A stretch of DNA of 64,000 nucleotides. Origin: Congeria kusceri. Its lineage: Eukaryota; Mollusca; Bivalvia; Myida; Dreissenidae. Location of the stretch: NCBI GenBank assembly GCA_027627225.1, contig CM051032.1, positions 68,173,320 through 68,237,319 of the forward strand, given 5' to 3'. The notes beneath the pieces are model-generated. The model was given only the letters and a program-made list of their open reading frames with translations, did not search any database and was not told the origin of the DNA. This document shows positions 1 through 10,959 of this stretch, piece by piece. How positions within the stretch are numbered: position 1 is the stretch's first letter; every line of letters begins with the position of its first letter. A program made the position numbers and the translations under genes.

Positions 1-1685
1 CGACTTTGTTGTCGAATTGCAGTCAGCATAGTTAGCCTGGTTCCCGGTTCGTACTGCGCCTGGTACAAACCAATAAAATGTCGGCTATGATGGTTTGTCT
101 GCAGTTATGCAATTTTGATAAAAATGAGTCAATATATAATTCACACGGCATTGTTGAACCAAATTCATGTTAGATTACAAAAAGTAACGCTTTTGTGCAA
201 TGCGCGACCCGTTAATGCTAAAACAGAGGAAAACACAAGCGAAGTGTATTTCGGACATAACAATCGTGAATGGGATTTCGGGTAAATGACTCGTTTCAAC
301 ACTGTCTTTGTTGCATAAAGAGATATATTGGCCATAATGGAAACACGATATTATCTAAAATTCTGACAGTACTATGCTCTTTTATTTAATTTTATTAACA
401 TTTTGTTATTGTTTATGAATTCATTTAACATTAAATATGTTATACTTACTATCCCAATAATTACTGTGTACTTCAAGTACACTTGAATATACTAAACGTA
501 ATCGGGCACGCAATAATGTGTTTTACTGGATATAAATTATAGAAATTATTTGAGAAATTGACTCCACAATTTGTGTGATGCATATGTATGTTCTTTTGTA
601 ACTCTTGAAATGGGTGCAGAATTCAATCATGTTACACAGATGCATCCTTCGTCAAAGTAGCTTCTTTGTGCACCAAAAGAATTACATAATGTAAAATAAT
701 TCATTGTTATAAAATAGAAATGACAATCCTTAATACCTATTTGCTTTTAAGTGTTCAGTTCTGAATAGTACCTATTCAACTCAATCTAAAAGCAACACCA
801 CCGTCATATATGTACACCAGATGTTAGTGATACAGAAGACAGATATTTGTACAGAAAACGATCGTTTTGCATTTTCTTGCATTGCCGCAAGTTATATCTA
901 TATTAAATTACAACAGATCCATTCAATCAATTACCTTGTAAAGATTGTTTTATTGAATAATGACCTAAATTTACGTTTAACAAAACTATATTAACACTAA
1001 TATAATAGTCAATTTCGGTTAAATTATAAATAAATATAATTTGTATAACAACTGTACCTTTTATTGAACTGAATTTTTTGTAATATTTATTTAGATAATT
1101 GATTTTATTTTCAAAGCATACTACCAATATATTGCCAACTATGAAATTAAGAAGTTTATCCTAAACACATGCCGTAATGTCTTTGTTTACAGCTCATTTT
1201 AACAAATGTGACAGGCCAATAGTTTATTGTGAGATATGCAATAACTCACTTGTACTTAAAAGCATTACACAAAGTATATGAAAAGTTGACATACAGTAAA
1301 CACAGATAAAACACATTCTTTATTTGCATCAACAATACATATATTTACCACAATGTAAAGTACAATATAGAAACATATTAATGAACTGTATTCAAACCAA
1401 TAGAATGAAGGTAACACTTATTCTTATACAGTACTGCAAACACTTTAGCATAATGTCCTTTCAATATTTTAAGTGTTGAAATTATTCTTATAGACCATTT
1501 ACTATTTCCAGTGTTGTAAATATATTTTTGGATAATACTAATCTATGATCAACATTGTCAAATAATGTATGTTCAATCATGCTAATTTTCCCTAAAATGT
1601 ATACAACACTTCCATAATATAACGGATTTTTTGGCTGCTCAGACATGTGACAACAATTCAGCATTAGAAAGGTCTCTATAAAATA
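1..1685. other. AT-rich non-coding stretch
   Basis: No gene, RNA gene or clear repeat is visible. The only open frames are short and AT-rich (for example on the minus strand at 927-1127 and 1488-1721), with no recognisable motif and no splice context. I treat it as intergenic or intronic DNA. Confidence 0.6.
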
Positions 1686-2071
1686 AAAACAAGATTCTGT
1701 GTTTGATAAACACACATGCACCCGATTAGTGCTGGTTAGCCCATTTCTTAGACCAAATTAGGTCAAGGTCAAAGTGAGGTTGGGTGATATCGGTGGATTG
1801 GGAACGGTCATAAGTAACAACTGTGTAAATATCCTAGTTAACCAAGAATCAGCCCATTTGAAGTATTTTAAGTGCAAATTAGGTCAAGTCGAGGTTGGGT
1901 GATATGGGTGGATAGGGAATGGTCATAAGCAACAACTATATCAGTATCCAAGTGTTGTAGTAAGCTGTGTTGGTGCTAGACGAAACGGTTAAATCTACTT
2001 AACCTTGTTACGGACGGACGGAGGGACAGATCACTATATGCCTTCCGCATCAAGATGTCGGGGGCATTAAA
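1686..2071 (+). mobile_element. Tandem-core element, 'ATGCCCCCGG' family, copy 1
   Basis: It begins with a TTCTGTGTTTGATAAACAC segment followed by an ACACATGC..CCGG-like head. The body contains the phrases AAGTGAGGTTGGGTGATAT and GTGTTGGTGCTAGACGAAAC. It ends CACTATATGCCTTCCGCATC then GATGTCGGGGGCATTAAAA. The head (ATGC-C-run) and tail (G-run-GCAT) are inverted with respect to each other. Two imperfect core units are present. The same element recurs at 18,833-19,602 and 32,050-32,328 with different core numbers. Architecture suggests a non-autonomous, pearl/Helitron-like element (inference). Confidence 0.75.
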
Positions 2072-2157
2072 AACAGACAGTCATATCCGATCTGAAAGTA
2101 AAAAATGCTGTAAAATAACGCTATATGTATGGATAGTTAACAGTCTTTTATCACAGC

Positions 2158-2747
2158 CATACGACCCCGTAAAGGAGTGATAGGGGCTGGTAATCCAGAA
2201 CATTAGCAGCATATGATTGGTCAGTCTCCGATCTATCCTGTTCCGTTATGTGTTGAAAACCAAGCCGATGATCTTGTTCATTGTTCATCTGGAAAACAAA
2301 CATAACGAAAACTAATATTTTAGTATTAAGCTCTTATGTCGACATCAATGTAATGTTTTATTTGTATAATTTATTATGTAATGTTTAAATCATAATGAAC
2401 TAAATGCTAACATTTAAATATGTAAGGTGTGTATAAACATATGAAAACTAAAAGACTATTTCTGAAACTTTAATATACCGACATAACTTATTGTCATAAA
2501 TTTCATACGAAATTTCAGAGGATTGAGTTATCCGAAACACCATTCACTTACTTTAATGTCATTTAACTCAATATACACTGTTGTAAGCACAAAGCAAAAG
2601 AGTGTATTAAAGTCCATTTTTTTGTGGTCGTCAAATGAACTCCTAATTTATAAACGTATATCTCCGCGAAGGGTTGTTGTTGTCCGATTTGTCCTATGTG
2701 CCTGACCCCTTGACGTAGTGACAGGGGCAGGTAATCCAGAATATCAG
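2158..2747 (+). repeat. Pair of direct repeats about 540 bp apart
   Basis: A motif of about 48 bp (GACCCC, a GTGA-AGGGGC segment, then GGTAATCCAGAA and AGCA) occurs at 2,158-2,206 and again at 2,698-2,747 in the same orientation. The intervening DNA is unique in the window. The pair could be sub-terminal repeats of an undefined element or the remains of a duplication. I cannot assign a family. Confidence 0.55.
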
Positions 2748-3139
2748 CATAGTTTAGGCTTTATGCAGCTTTAACATCAAACACCAAACCTTACGCACTG
2801 CACTAGAAACAAATATTATAACTTGAGAAAATGAGGACAAAAAGTTGAAATTCTTTACATAGTTGTTCACGTGGGAATTTATATATTGTATTTCTTCTGA
2901 AATGGATCTCCAACTCATGTCACGCTAATCAGGCACTAGTGTTATCTACCAAAGCTTTCAGGAAATTGCCGTTAGCAAATTGTCGACGATATGTTAAACT
3001 AATAAAGCATATAAATTAAATTTATGTTTAGTTTTTAGACGCAAATGTATGTTGACATTTAGTTGTTCTTTTATCTGCGATTTACTCGTTCTCTAGAGAC
3101 ATTTGTGATTGTTTAAGTCCACACTAAGTTGAAAGTAAA

Positions 3140-3345
3140 ACGGTTCCTGCTGAGCCTAGAAATAAGTATAAGAATATAATGCAAACGACATTTTTAAAGG
3201 ATGTGATTCTGTCAAATTAAGACTTAAGATATCGACAAACAAACGATAATAAAAATGTTCTGTCTGATGTCTGTCATTTGCATCCCCTGATATAATCGAT
3301 GCATTTTGGATTTAAATAAGGATCTATACACGTGTTACGAGACGT
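3140..3345 (+). repeat. Third partial copy of the long dispersed segment
   Basis: The stretch with CGGTTCCT, GACATTTTTAAAGGATG, ATTCTGTCAAAT, CATTTGCATCCCC and GGATCTATA lines up in order with 12,145-12,300 (copy A) and 18,270-18,400 (copy B). Identity is modest and broken by indels. No common reading frame stays open in all three copies, so I call it a dispersed repeat, not an exon. Confidence 0.4.
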
Positions 3346-3480
3346 TATTAATGCATTGTGATAATGCAAAATCATTGACAATATGCCTGTAATGTACACG
3401 TACCTGCATTTTAAATGGTTTGAAATGCAGACTAACAATTCGCAGTTAAGTTTAAAAAGGTCATAACAATACCAGGATTG

Positions 3481-4602
3481 AATTATTATATATCATCTTC
3501 ATATTGGGAACCTCTCAAACAGAGTATTTTAACTGTGTAAATTGATTAGTTACACACAGTGCATGTGTATGCACTGATCGAATACTAGTAGATACCATAT
3601 TCGTATATTTCATTAAATAATATATTGTAATCTTATAATTTCAATATACATTGCCAATAATTAGACATAATTTAAATATATATTTAAATAGTAGAAAATA
3701 TGTTTTTACATAACATAGTGTCTTGAATAATAACAACGCCGTGTGCAAGACCAGGTATAAAGATATAGTGCAATTTGTTAAACACTGAAGCACGTTTAAG
3801 GTGCATGTGTATGCACTGATCGAATACTAGTAGATACCATATTCGTATATTTCATTAAATAATATATTTTTGTATTTCAGCGACAGTAGATATTTCTAAA
3901 TATAATTATTGACTAAGCCATATTTGTTGAGATTATGGCATTTACCGGTGGCATCTTCCTCAAAATAGTCTTAGTAAAATGTCATGATATAATCAGATAT
4001 GTTTATTTCACATACCATCCAGAAGGCCAACAGCCCAATAATGACACATTTTGGGTGATTTCTTTATTGTATTATCTCATTTAATGAATGAAATTGTAAA
4101 TACCATACGTAAAGGATCTAAGGTCAAGTTATATTTTATTTTTGAATGAATATTGTTGGTGGACATCTTGAATTGGGTAAGTGTATCATTTTAAGTAAGT
4201 TGATGATATTCCACAAATCTGATCTGGAATCTTGCATTTTGTCAGTAAGTTACCTACAAATATATCTAAATTACTTTGAATTAGTATGTTTTGTCTTATT
4301 ACTAATTTGAATTGTTCTTTTAATGACATACTTTTAATTCTTTTATCAATTCAATTTAATTTATGATAAAACAATTTTCTATGATTATGAAGATGTTAGT
4401 AACTATATATTCTTCAGTGAAATTTTTAGGGTTTGTCAATAGCTATATGGTATGATCTAACGTCAGACTGATCTTGAACAAAAAACTTAATGTATGTGTT
4501 TTAACCAATATGTGTAAAAAAAAAAGTGTGTAACTAATCAATTTACACAGTTAAAATACTCTGTTTGAGAGGTTCCCAATATGAAGATGATATATAATAA
4601 TT
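3481..4602. mobile_element. 1.1 kb DNA element with perfect 77 bp terminal inverted repeats
   Basis: Bases 3,481-3,557 and 4,526-4,602 are exact reverse complements over 77 bp by direct reading. Ends read AATTATTATATATCATC inward. A 3 bp TTG immediately flanks both ends (3,478-3,480 and 4,603-4,605), a weak target-site-duplication candidate. The 968 bp interior is AT-rich, has no transposase motif and carries a 68 bp direct repeat. Perfect arms imply recent insertion or arm conversion. Best called a MITE-like or fold-back non-autonomous element, superfamily unknown. Confidence 0.8.
3559..3868 (+). repeat. 68 bp direct repeat inside the 77 bp-TIR element
   Basis: Bases 3,559-3,626 and 3,801-3,868 read the same, from GTGCATGTGTATGCACTGAT to AATAATATATT. 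The first copy starts one base after the left inverted arm ends, so it is a sub-terminal repeat. It also contains a small palindrome (GCATGTGTATGC). Confidence 0.85.
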
Positions 4603-4740
4603 TTGCAAGTAAACAAAAACAAGTTTTTTAATCGACGCATTGTTTGCTTTTGCCAGCCTGGTTGGTAGGTTTCGAAAAATCATGGGGACGCTAAACATAT
4701 AATCAAATTTGTATGGCCTTATCAACTTTAAAATATTCCT

Positions 4741-5020
4741 TATCAGAATACATACAGAAAAACAAGAAAGTTATAATAATAACAATATTATTATTATATT
4801 ATTATTATTATTATTATCATAATTAATATGATGGCAAATGGGAGTGAGCGAAACCTATTGACACAAATGTATAATTTACAATTTCATATGGCAATATTAA
4901 TGTACAAAAACCTATCAATACAATATATAATATAAAATAGGACATTACAATTGTTACTTAACTTCTTGTTTCAAAGATTCTTTTATCAGAATACATATAG
5001 AAAAACAAGAAAGTAATTAT
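4741..5020 (+). repeat. Short direct repeat plus (TTA)n microsatellite
   Basis: A phrase of about 37 bp (TATCAGAATACATA-AGAAAAACAAGAAAG) is present at 4,741-4,778 and again at 4,985-5,020. Between them, 4,772-4,818 is a TTA/ATT trinucleotide run with two interruptions. Nothing coding is visible from 4,606 to 5,350. Confidence 0.6.
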
Positions 5021-5359
5021 AAAATTCGCACTATGAAAAGGTAATGATATAATTATAATTATCTATTATTACAAATGCAATTTTATAGTAAAGCATAAGA
5101 ATGCTGTTAATGAAAGTACACCTTTTTCTATTGTTAACGCCTTATTCCAGACTACTTATTCGAAACGAAACACTATACAGTCTTAAGGCTTAAACAATAT
5201 AACTAATAATAAAATAAATAAAATAATAATAACCATTTTAACATGTTCAATGGTACCGGTGTCGAAGTATGACACACACTATGAAAACAAAATCAAATTA
5301 TACAATCATTTGTATTACAAAAGCAATATGTGTGGTGTACCTAAGTAATACCAAACAAA

Positions 5360-5671
5360 TTAAATTGATATTACATATGTATTATGTGATCGAACCAGAA
5401 ATGTGTTTTTTTTATAAATGTTAAGGCTTAGCTTTTTTACTAATAGTTCATTTTCTGAAGTTATTAGCTCAATAAATGTGTGCATATTTGGTCTTTGTCG
5501 ATAATATAATGGAATGTATTTTACTCTTAGTTCCGTATATAATTTACATTCAAGGATAAAATGAAACTTATCTTTAAGTTTATTACAAACGGTACATTTT
5601 CTTTGATCTAATGGAATAGGAGTGGGTCTAGCCCATCTGCTGCTCTCAAAACACAATCTATGTGACGACAT
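5360..5671 (-). pseudogene. LINE ORF2 C-terminus with Cys/His knuckle
   Basis: The frame reads SSHRLCFESSRWARP, then RKCTVCNKLKDKFHFILEC and LYTELRVKYIPLYY. The CX2C-X8-H-X4-C spacing is the zinc-knuckle-like motif found at the C-terminus of many LINE polyproteins. The preceding KFRASLSKLR lies in a different frame just upstream, confirming that the ATG at 5,671 is internal. The protein runs to a natural-looking stop at 5,360. Confidence 0.85.
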
Positions 5672-5755
5672 GCGTAATTTAGATAAACTTGCTCGAAATT
5701 TCTTGACATGACAAAAATTCAGGTATGGGTGAAATTGAAATATAGCAATATGTTT

Positions 5756-6240
5756 TCATAAATTAGCCCTACTGGAGTTTTGAAGTATTTCATTCCAATT
5801 CTGAATAAACGTGTCGCTCAATCTTTGCCTAACCGCTGAATTAAAAATGTTCCCATTTCCAACATCTTGAAAAAGCCAAACAACATGAAAACCCAAATTA
5901 CTCAATAGATCTCTTAGTAATGTATAACAGTTTTTCTTGTATGGATATTCATTACTATCGTTTAACATGGTCAAATATACTTTTCTGTTAAATTTATTAT
6001 GTAATGTTCTTAAAAGTTTTATCCAATATTTAATTATATTAGTATATCTTCTGGACTGAAAGTTAACTCGTCCAAGCTCACCACAAAGTCATTTTGGGTG
6101 CATCGTTTTACACCATGTATTTGTTTACAAAATTGCATATGAATCCGTTCAATAGGCATACCTTTAACAAATCCCCACACTTCGCTCCCGTAGTTAAGAA
6201 TTGGAGTTGTTAGTTTATCAAAAAGATCAAGTTTGTGACG
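5756..6240 (-). pseudogene. LINE C-terminal region upstream of the knuckle
   Basis: Minus-strand frames give TPILNYGSEVWGF, IERIHMQFCKQI, NDFVYGELGR-like and NFQSRRY (6,040-6,220). They continue into YTLLRDLLSNLGFHVVW and LSDTFIQNWNEILQNSSRA (5,756-5,974). This is the post-RT region typical of invertebrate LINEs. One or more frameshifts divide it. Confidence 0.85.
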
Positions 6241-6399
6241 TTATGGAATGTCCGTAAATTTATACAAATATTTTTTCAGTTTAAAAATTGCTTTTAGAGC
6301 CAGCCCAGCAAGTGTGTTTTCGGCATCGCAGAATGAACCACAATACCAAGATAACTAAATCGGTTTACAATATCTATAGTTTTGTTATTATAGTAAAAT

Positions 6400-7440
6400 A
6401 TATTGGTAGAATGGCGACCGCCTTTACGGAAAATCATTATTTTAGAATTTTCAGTATTAACGACCAGTTTCCATTTAAGGCAGTACTCCTGTAATAATTC
6501 TATGCCGATTGCAATTCTTCCGCGGTATTGGCAAACATTATCATATCGTCGGCGTACAGTAAGAGGAACATTTTAAAATAGTTAATATCTATACCGTTTA
6601 TACTTTCATGTAAAATTCGGTTTCCAAATCATTTAGGTACATTAAAAACAAAAATGGAGACAAACACTTACCCTGCCAAACGCCCAGCATGCATTCAAAG
6701 CTTTATGTGTTACCGTGTTTAAAAAAAAACTTTTGATTTGATAGCGTTATACATTGATTTCATTACATTAAGTATATTTCCACGTATGCCCAATTTAAAT
6801 AACTTAAACCATAGGTTGTCTCTAACAATATAATCAAAGGCCTTAGCGAAATCTATACAAGCACAATATAATTGTTTACCTTGATTCAAAACATGCGTTT
6901 ATAAACCGTGCAATACAAATATATTATCAACTGTGCTCATTTGTGATCGAAATCCTGCCTGCGCTTCAATATAAACATAATATCTCTCAGCCCAATCAGT
7001 CAATCTGTTATTAAACATTTTTGTGAAAAGTTTTCCAATAGTACTAAGCAAAGTTATACCTCTGTAATTATTGACTTTGTTGATACAGCCTTTTTTATGT
7101 AGTGGTATTACGTAACCCCTAGACCATTAAGATGGAAATCACCCTCATGTAAAAACTTTATTAAAGAGTACGTGCAAATACGGCGTTAGAACGTCTTTGC
7201 CATCAATTAAAAATTCATTTAAATACAAATCAGGTCCTGTCCTATTACCAGGTTTAGTTTCTTGAAGAGCCTTTTTAATTTCATTTATTGATATGGGCCA
7301 ATTTAAATCTTCAAACATAATTTTAAATTCATCGTTTTCATATCTCTCTATAAAGTGTAGAGCATCTTCATCGGGTGTAAAAAATGTGCTGTATCGATTG
7401 TTAATGCACTAAACGTACTGTTTAAATTTGTCTAATGTAA
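6400..7440 (-). pseudogene. LINE reverse transcriptase domain remnants
   Basis: In several frames on the minus strand I read NRTGPDLYLNEFLI (about 7,200-7,250), NYRGITLLSTIGKLFTKMF (7,013-7,070), CIDFAKAFDYIVRDNLWF (about 6,810-6,863) and FLLLYADDMIMFANTAEELQ. The YADD catalytic codons lie at 6,545-6,556. These are the standard RT fingers/palm blocks in the right order and spacing. Frameshifts separate them, so no functional enzyme is encoded. Confidence 0.92.
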
Positions 7441-7654
7441 TATTTGATTTATGCGAACCTGCTGAATGGTTCAGCATTTTTTTTTTCCAATATAATTTGG
7501 CATTTTTAAATCTTGCGTGTAAAAATTTTTTAGTTTGGCCTCGATCATATTCAAATTTTGATTTTCATATACAATTCTTATAATGTGTTTTAGCATCTAT
7601 AAAGTTACGCATGTTTTCATCGGTTTTATTATTTGTATATAAGTTCAAGTGCCT

Positions 7655-8281
7655 TTAAAAAATATTTATCTTCTCTGCACAATCAGAGTTAAACCATTCT
7701 TTATTATTGTTCAAAAAATTATTAAACTGGCTCTGAGCTTTATTATTTCGTTTTAATAAAGGGAGACTACATGTATCTACACTATTTACCCATCCATTCA
7801 TTTTATCAATAAATACTTCTGAGGATAACATTTCAGTATATGTACTTTTTTGTTCACTGTTCCAAGCATATGTATACGCTTGTTGCGTAAATTTACTACT
7901 TTGTTCAGTATGTTTATTTGGATTCTTAAAAGAAAATGAAAAATCTATTAAAGAATGGTCCGATAAAATATTTGGTTCATTAACACAAAATGAATTAATA
8001 TATTGGAATAAGTTTGGAGTGGTTAAAACATAGTCAACTATACTCGAACCAGTTCTGCCTACATATGTATATTTACCCTTTAAATCCCCATGCACTCTAC
8101 CGTTCAATATACGCAGCCCGGTTTGTTCACACAAATCGAACAAATACACTCCGTTACTATTTAAACGCCCTTTATCTTGAGAGGAGCGTAACTTGCATTC
8201 ATCAGGTATACAGTCATCAGGTAAAAAATCGATGTTTTTACCATTCTCATGTTGAACAAAATCTTGCTGACGTGTGTGCAT
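7655..8281 (-). pseudogene. LINE endonuclease C-terminal fragment (208 codons open)
   Basis: This is the longest open frame in the window. Residues about 55-95 read GSSIVDYVLTTPNLF and NILSDHSLIDFSF, the SDH-type catalytic end of APE-like endonucleases of non-LTR elements. Upstream in another frame (8,281-8,300), MNAHTSAR is a worn version of the GDxNART motif, so the true N-terminus lies above 8,281 and is frameshifted away. Downstream residues (KNNKEWFNSDCAEKI) are the usual linker to the RT. The chosen methionine is an accident of decay, not a real start. Confidence 0.88.
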
Positions 8282-8550
8282 TCATGTCGCTGCAAACAAT
8301 TATATCTAATATATCTAAGCCGTTTAAATTTTAGAATCAAGATCAATAATAAACTCAAATAATCGGTCAAATGTATGACAATCTAGTTACGCTGGTATAT
8401 TTTTCATTTATCGGTGTGGAGAATACGTCGGCACGCCATATCACACCCTGCAATCTATTTACGGCGTTTATTAACGTATATCCCAGCACGATTAGTGCCA
8501 AAAAGATATTAGGTGTTAAATATAAACACAAAATATGTAACATTAACAAT

Positions 8551-9948
8551 AATGATGAATAATAATGACATGTTATCTCGCTCGACTATTTCCTATTGAA
8601 TTGTTCCGCTCAGTTGTTTGTCCTAGTACTTGCACAGCTGATAAAATGTTAACGAGAAAGTTACTGCAAAATTATAAATCTTATCAACTCTGGTGTTTAC
8701 AGCTCTGGAAGAACATTGACTAGTTTCTTACAAAATATGGAATCCCGATGATGATGTTCTTGTATGATTGAAGAGCTGTTTAACTCAATTAACAAATACA
8801 TAATCTGTCAACACGGTGTAAAGTATCACTTGTAACTTTCCCTAGGCATAATAACTGGATAAATCAGGCATATTTTCATGGATGAATTGTAATGCAATTG
8901 TATTAAAATAACCCGAACATATTTCAAACTGCAAACACTGCATCCAAGAAAGTAGAAGCGACTGACAAATAATACGTTTACAACAAATATTAAGTCACGT
9001 CAATAGCAATGAGGAATTCTGACAAAAGCTAATACTAAGAGATTGATTAATCCGATTGCTTTCGTCTGCATTTCCGTGCCTTTGGGATTGATTAAAGACC
9101 TATACAATGGTTGTTAAGACACTTTATTTAATATGTTATTAGCCTTTTCAATAGACTCATACGTTTCGCACAGCAAAATACGTTTTCTAATATATATATA
9201 AATACTGTATTGCAACCTTCCTAGCTAGTGTTAGAGGATAGCTTAGCATTTAGCGGTTGACAAGTTTATCACAAACATAACCATGTGCTCGTTTGGTTGA
9301 GCTATGGTGATAACTAAGAACACTGACCATTCTGACTGAATACTGAACTCATTTTTAATGTGATTGACATCGTTTGGTTCAAAATTTGTACACAAAGCAA
9401 TTCGAAAATAATCGAAACAATCTTTAGTTTAGTTTAGCAAGAATAAATCGCACTCTTATTGTTATTTTCAAATAATTTTCTTTAATACAACCCAAACGGT
9501 TTGTCTTTAAAACATTTCTTTCGTACTATGGTCTATACATCAATTCCTGTAGATTGTGGGAGCAACAACATAACCATTACAACATTATTACTTTAGACTA
9601 TTTAGTGTCATGGAGAACAAAAGCCCTGTACTTTTGATTCAAATTCGAATGATAAATCACCAGCGTTCTGCCTAACTATACGTTTGCGTGTCTACTTCTT
9701 AGAAATAAACGGCACTAATGGCATATCCGTGTACTAAAATGTGACATTTACATGACCAAGACCTTCCAATGGGAACCTTTTTTATTAAACTGGTCTGGCA
9801 GCCAGTTCTTTTGTAGTCTAGGAACTGAACCAAATATACTTTCGGTCATTATCATATACACAACTATGGAATTATATGATTTTACTGTTTAAGTCCATTT
9901 TTTCTGTACTGAACCTCAACTGAAATTGTTTGATTAAGTATTATAATG
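8551..9948. other. AT-rich stretch without recognised features
   Basis: I see no gene, no RNA gene and no repeat shared with the rest of the window. It contains a short TA run near 9,193-9,206. Confidence 0.55.
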
Positions 9949-10130
9949 TTATTAAATAAGTGATTTCATACAGGCACTGTTATATGTCCGAGATCTGCTG
10001 TATTGGCATGAGCCCGTAGCGCGAATATATGTCCGAGGTCTGCTGCATTGGCATGAGCCCGTAGCGCGAATGCCAATACAGCTGACCGAGGACAAATAAC
10101 AATGCCTGTATAAAATCACTTATTTAATAA
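9949..10130. mobile_element. Palindromic (hairpin) element with internal 45 bp duplication
   Basis: Left arm 9,949-10,009 (TTATTAAATAAGTGATT...ATTGGCAT) pairs with right arm 10,071-10,130 (TGCCAATACAGC...CTTATTTAATAA) with a few mismatches. Between the arms, a segment of about 45 bp (TGTCCGAG-TCTGCTG..GTAGCGCGAA) is present twice in tandem, ending at 10,026 and 10,070. The spacer would loop out of a hairpin. It resembles a miniature fold-back element. No target-site duplication is obvious. Confidence 0.75.
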
Positions 10131-10955
10131 GTATTTTATTAATCAACTTTTTTACATTATTGACTAACATTGATAACCTCTTTAAGTTTTTTTAATGAAG
10201 GATGATAAGACAACTGTTTATTCCCAGATATCGTCATTTTGTTTCTGGACAAAACTCCCATATTCCCAATTTCATATAGGAACAGTTAAACTTATTAATC
10301 AAAAGCGCTAAATCTCATACAGGCACTGGCTTTAGCCAATCACTATGCTAAGATCCCATACAGGAACAGTTGTGTAAATGCAGGAACAGTTGATAGTTTG
10401 ATTTACTCGTGCTTACTGATATATAACGTGAATTATCACTGCTAGTGTGTGTAATATTGTAAAGTTGATTAATGATAGTATGTACACTCGTTGTATTATG
10501 CCAGACTTACTTTGTACATGCACGTAGAATCCTCTTAACAAAGCAAGCGATATATACTGCATACAGAAGTGGACCACGTCAGCTTAGAATCGTTTGCGAT
10601 TGATTTCAACTTAATTTTGTAGCACTTTAAATACTTTCTGACATTGTCTCACTAGATGTACTCAACTTCCAACTCATATCGAATGTTGCATTAAAATAAA
10701 CAATTTTTATTTTTACCAAATAAATACATAAATTGTATCTGACGCAATATCGATGTTCAGGGTGTCATAATAAGGATAGTTTGAATGTCAAAACCAAACA
10801 GAAGTGAAAGGTAGAAAAGAATAGGTTTAGGCGAAATCTGTTACTACCGAACAAATACACTTGAAATTGAACAACACATCCTCAGAAACACATTCTGGCA
10901 TTGTTTTAAAGGGTGTTTTCCTTTATTTAACATTTTATTGAAACACATTATTCTC
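10131..10955. other. Stretch without genes
   Basis: Only scattered echoes of the neighbouring hairpin element (TACAGGCACTG near 10,318; CAGGAACAGTTG near 10,362 and 10,381) are seen. No coding signal. Confidence 0.5.
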
Positions 10956-10959
10956 GATA

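Larger units (their letters stand above)
5360..8550 (-). mobile_element. Decayed non-LTR retrotransposon (LINE) with EN, RT and C-terminal knuckle
   Basis: Read on the minus strand, the region gives in order: an APE-type endonuclease C-terminal part (8,550 down to about 7,900), a linker, reverse transcriptase blocks (about 7,440 to 6,400), a long C-terminal region (6,240 to 5,700) and a CX2C..HX4C knuckle (5,590 region). The frame is broken by many frameshifts and stops, so no intact ORF2 remains. No ORF1, poly-A tail or target-site duplication is visible. The order EN-RT-knuckle fits a jockey/CR1/I-like LINE group, but I cannot fix the clade by eye. Confidence 0.9.
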
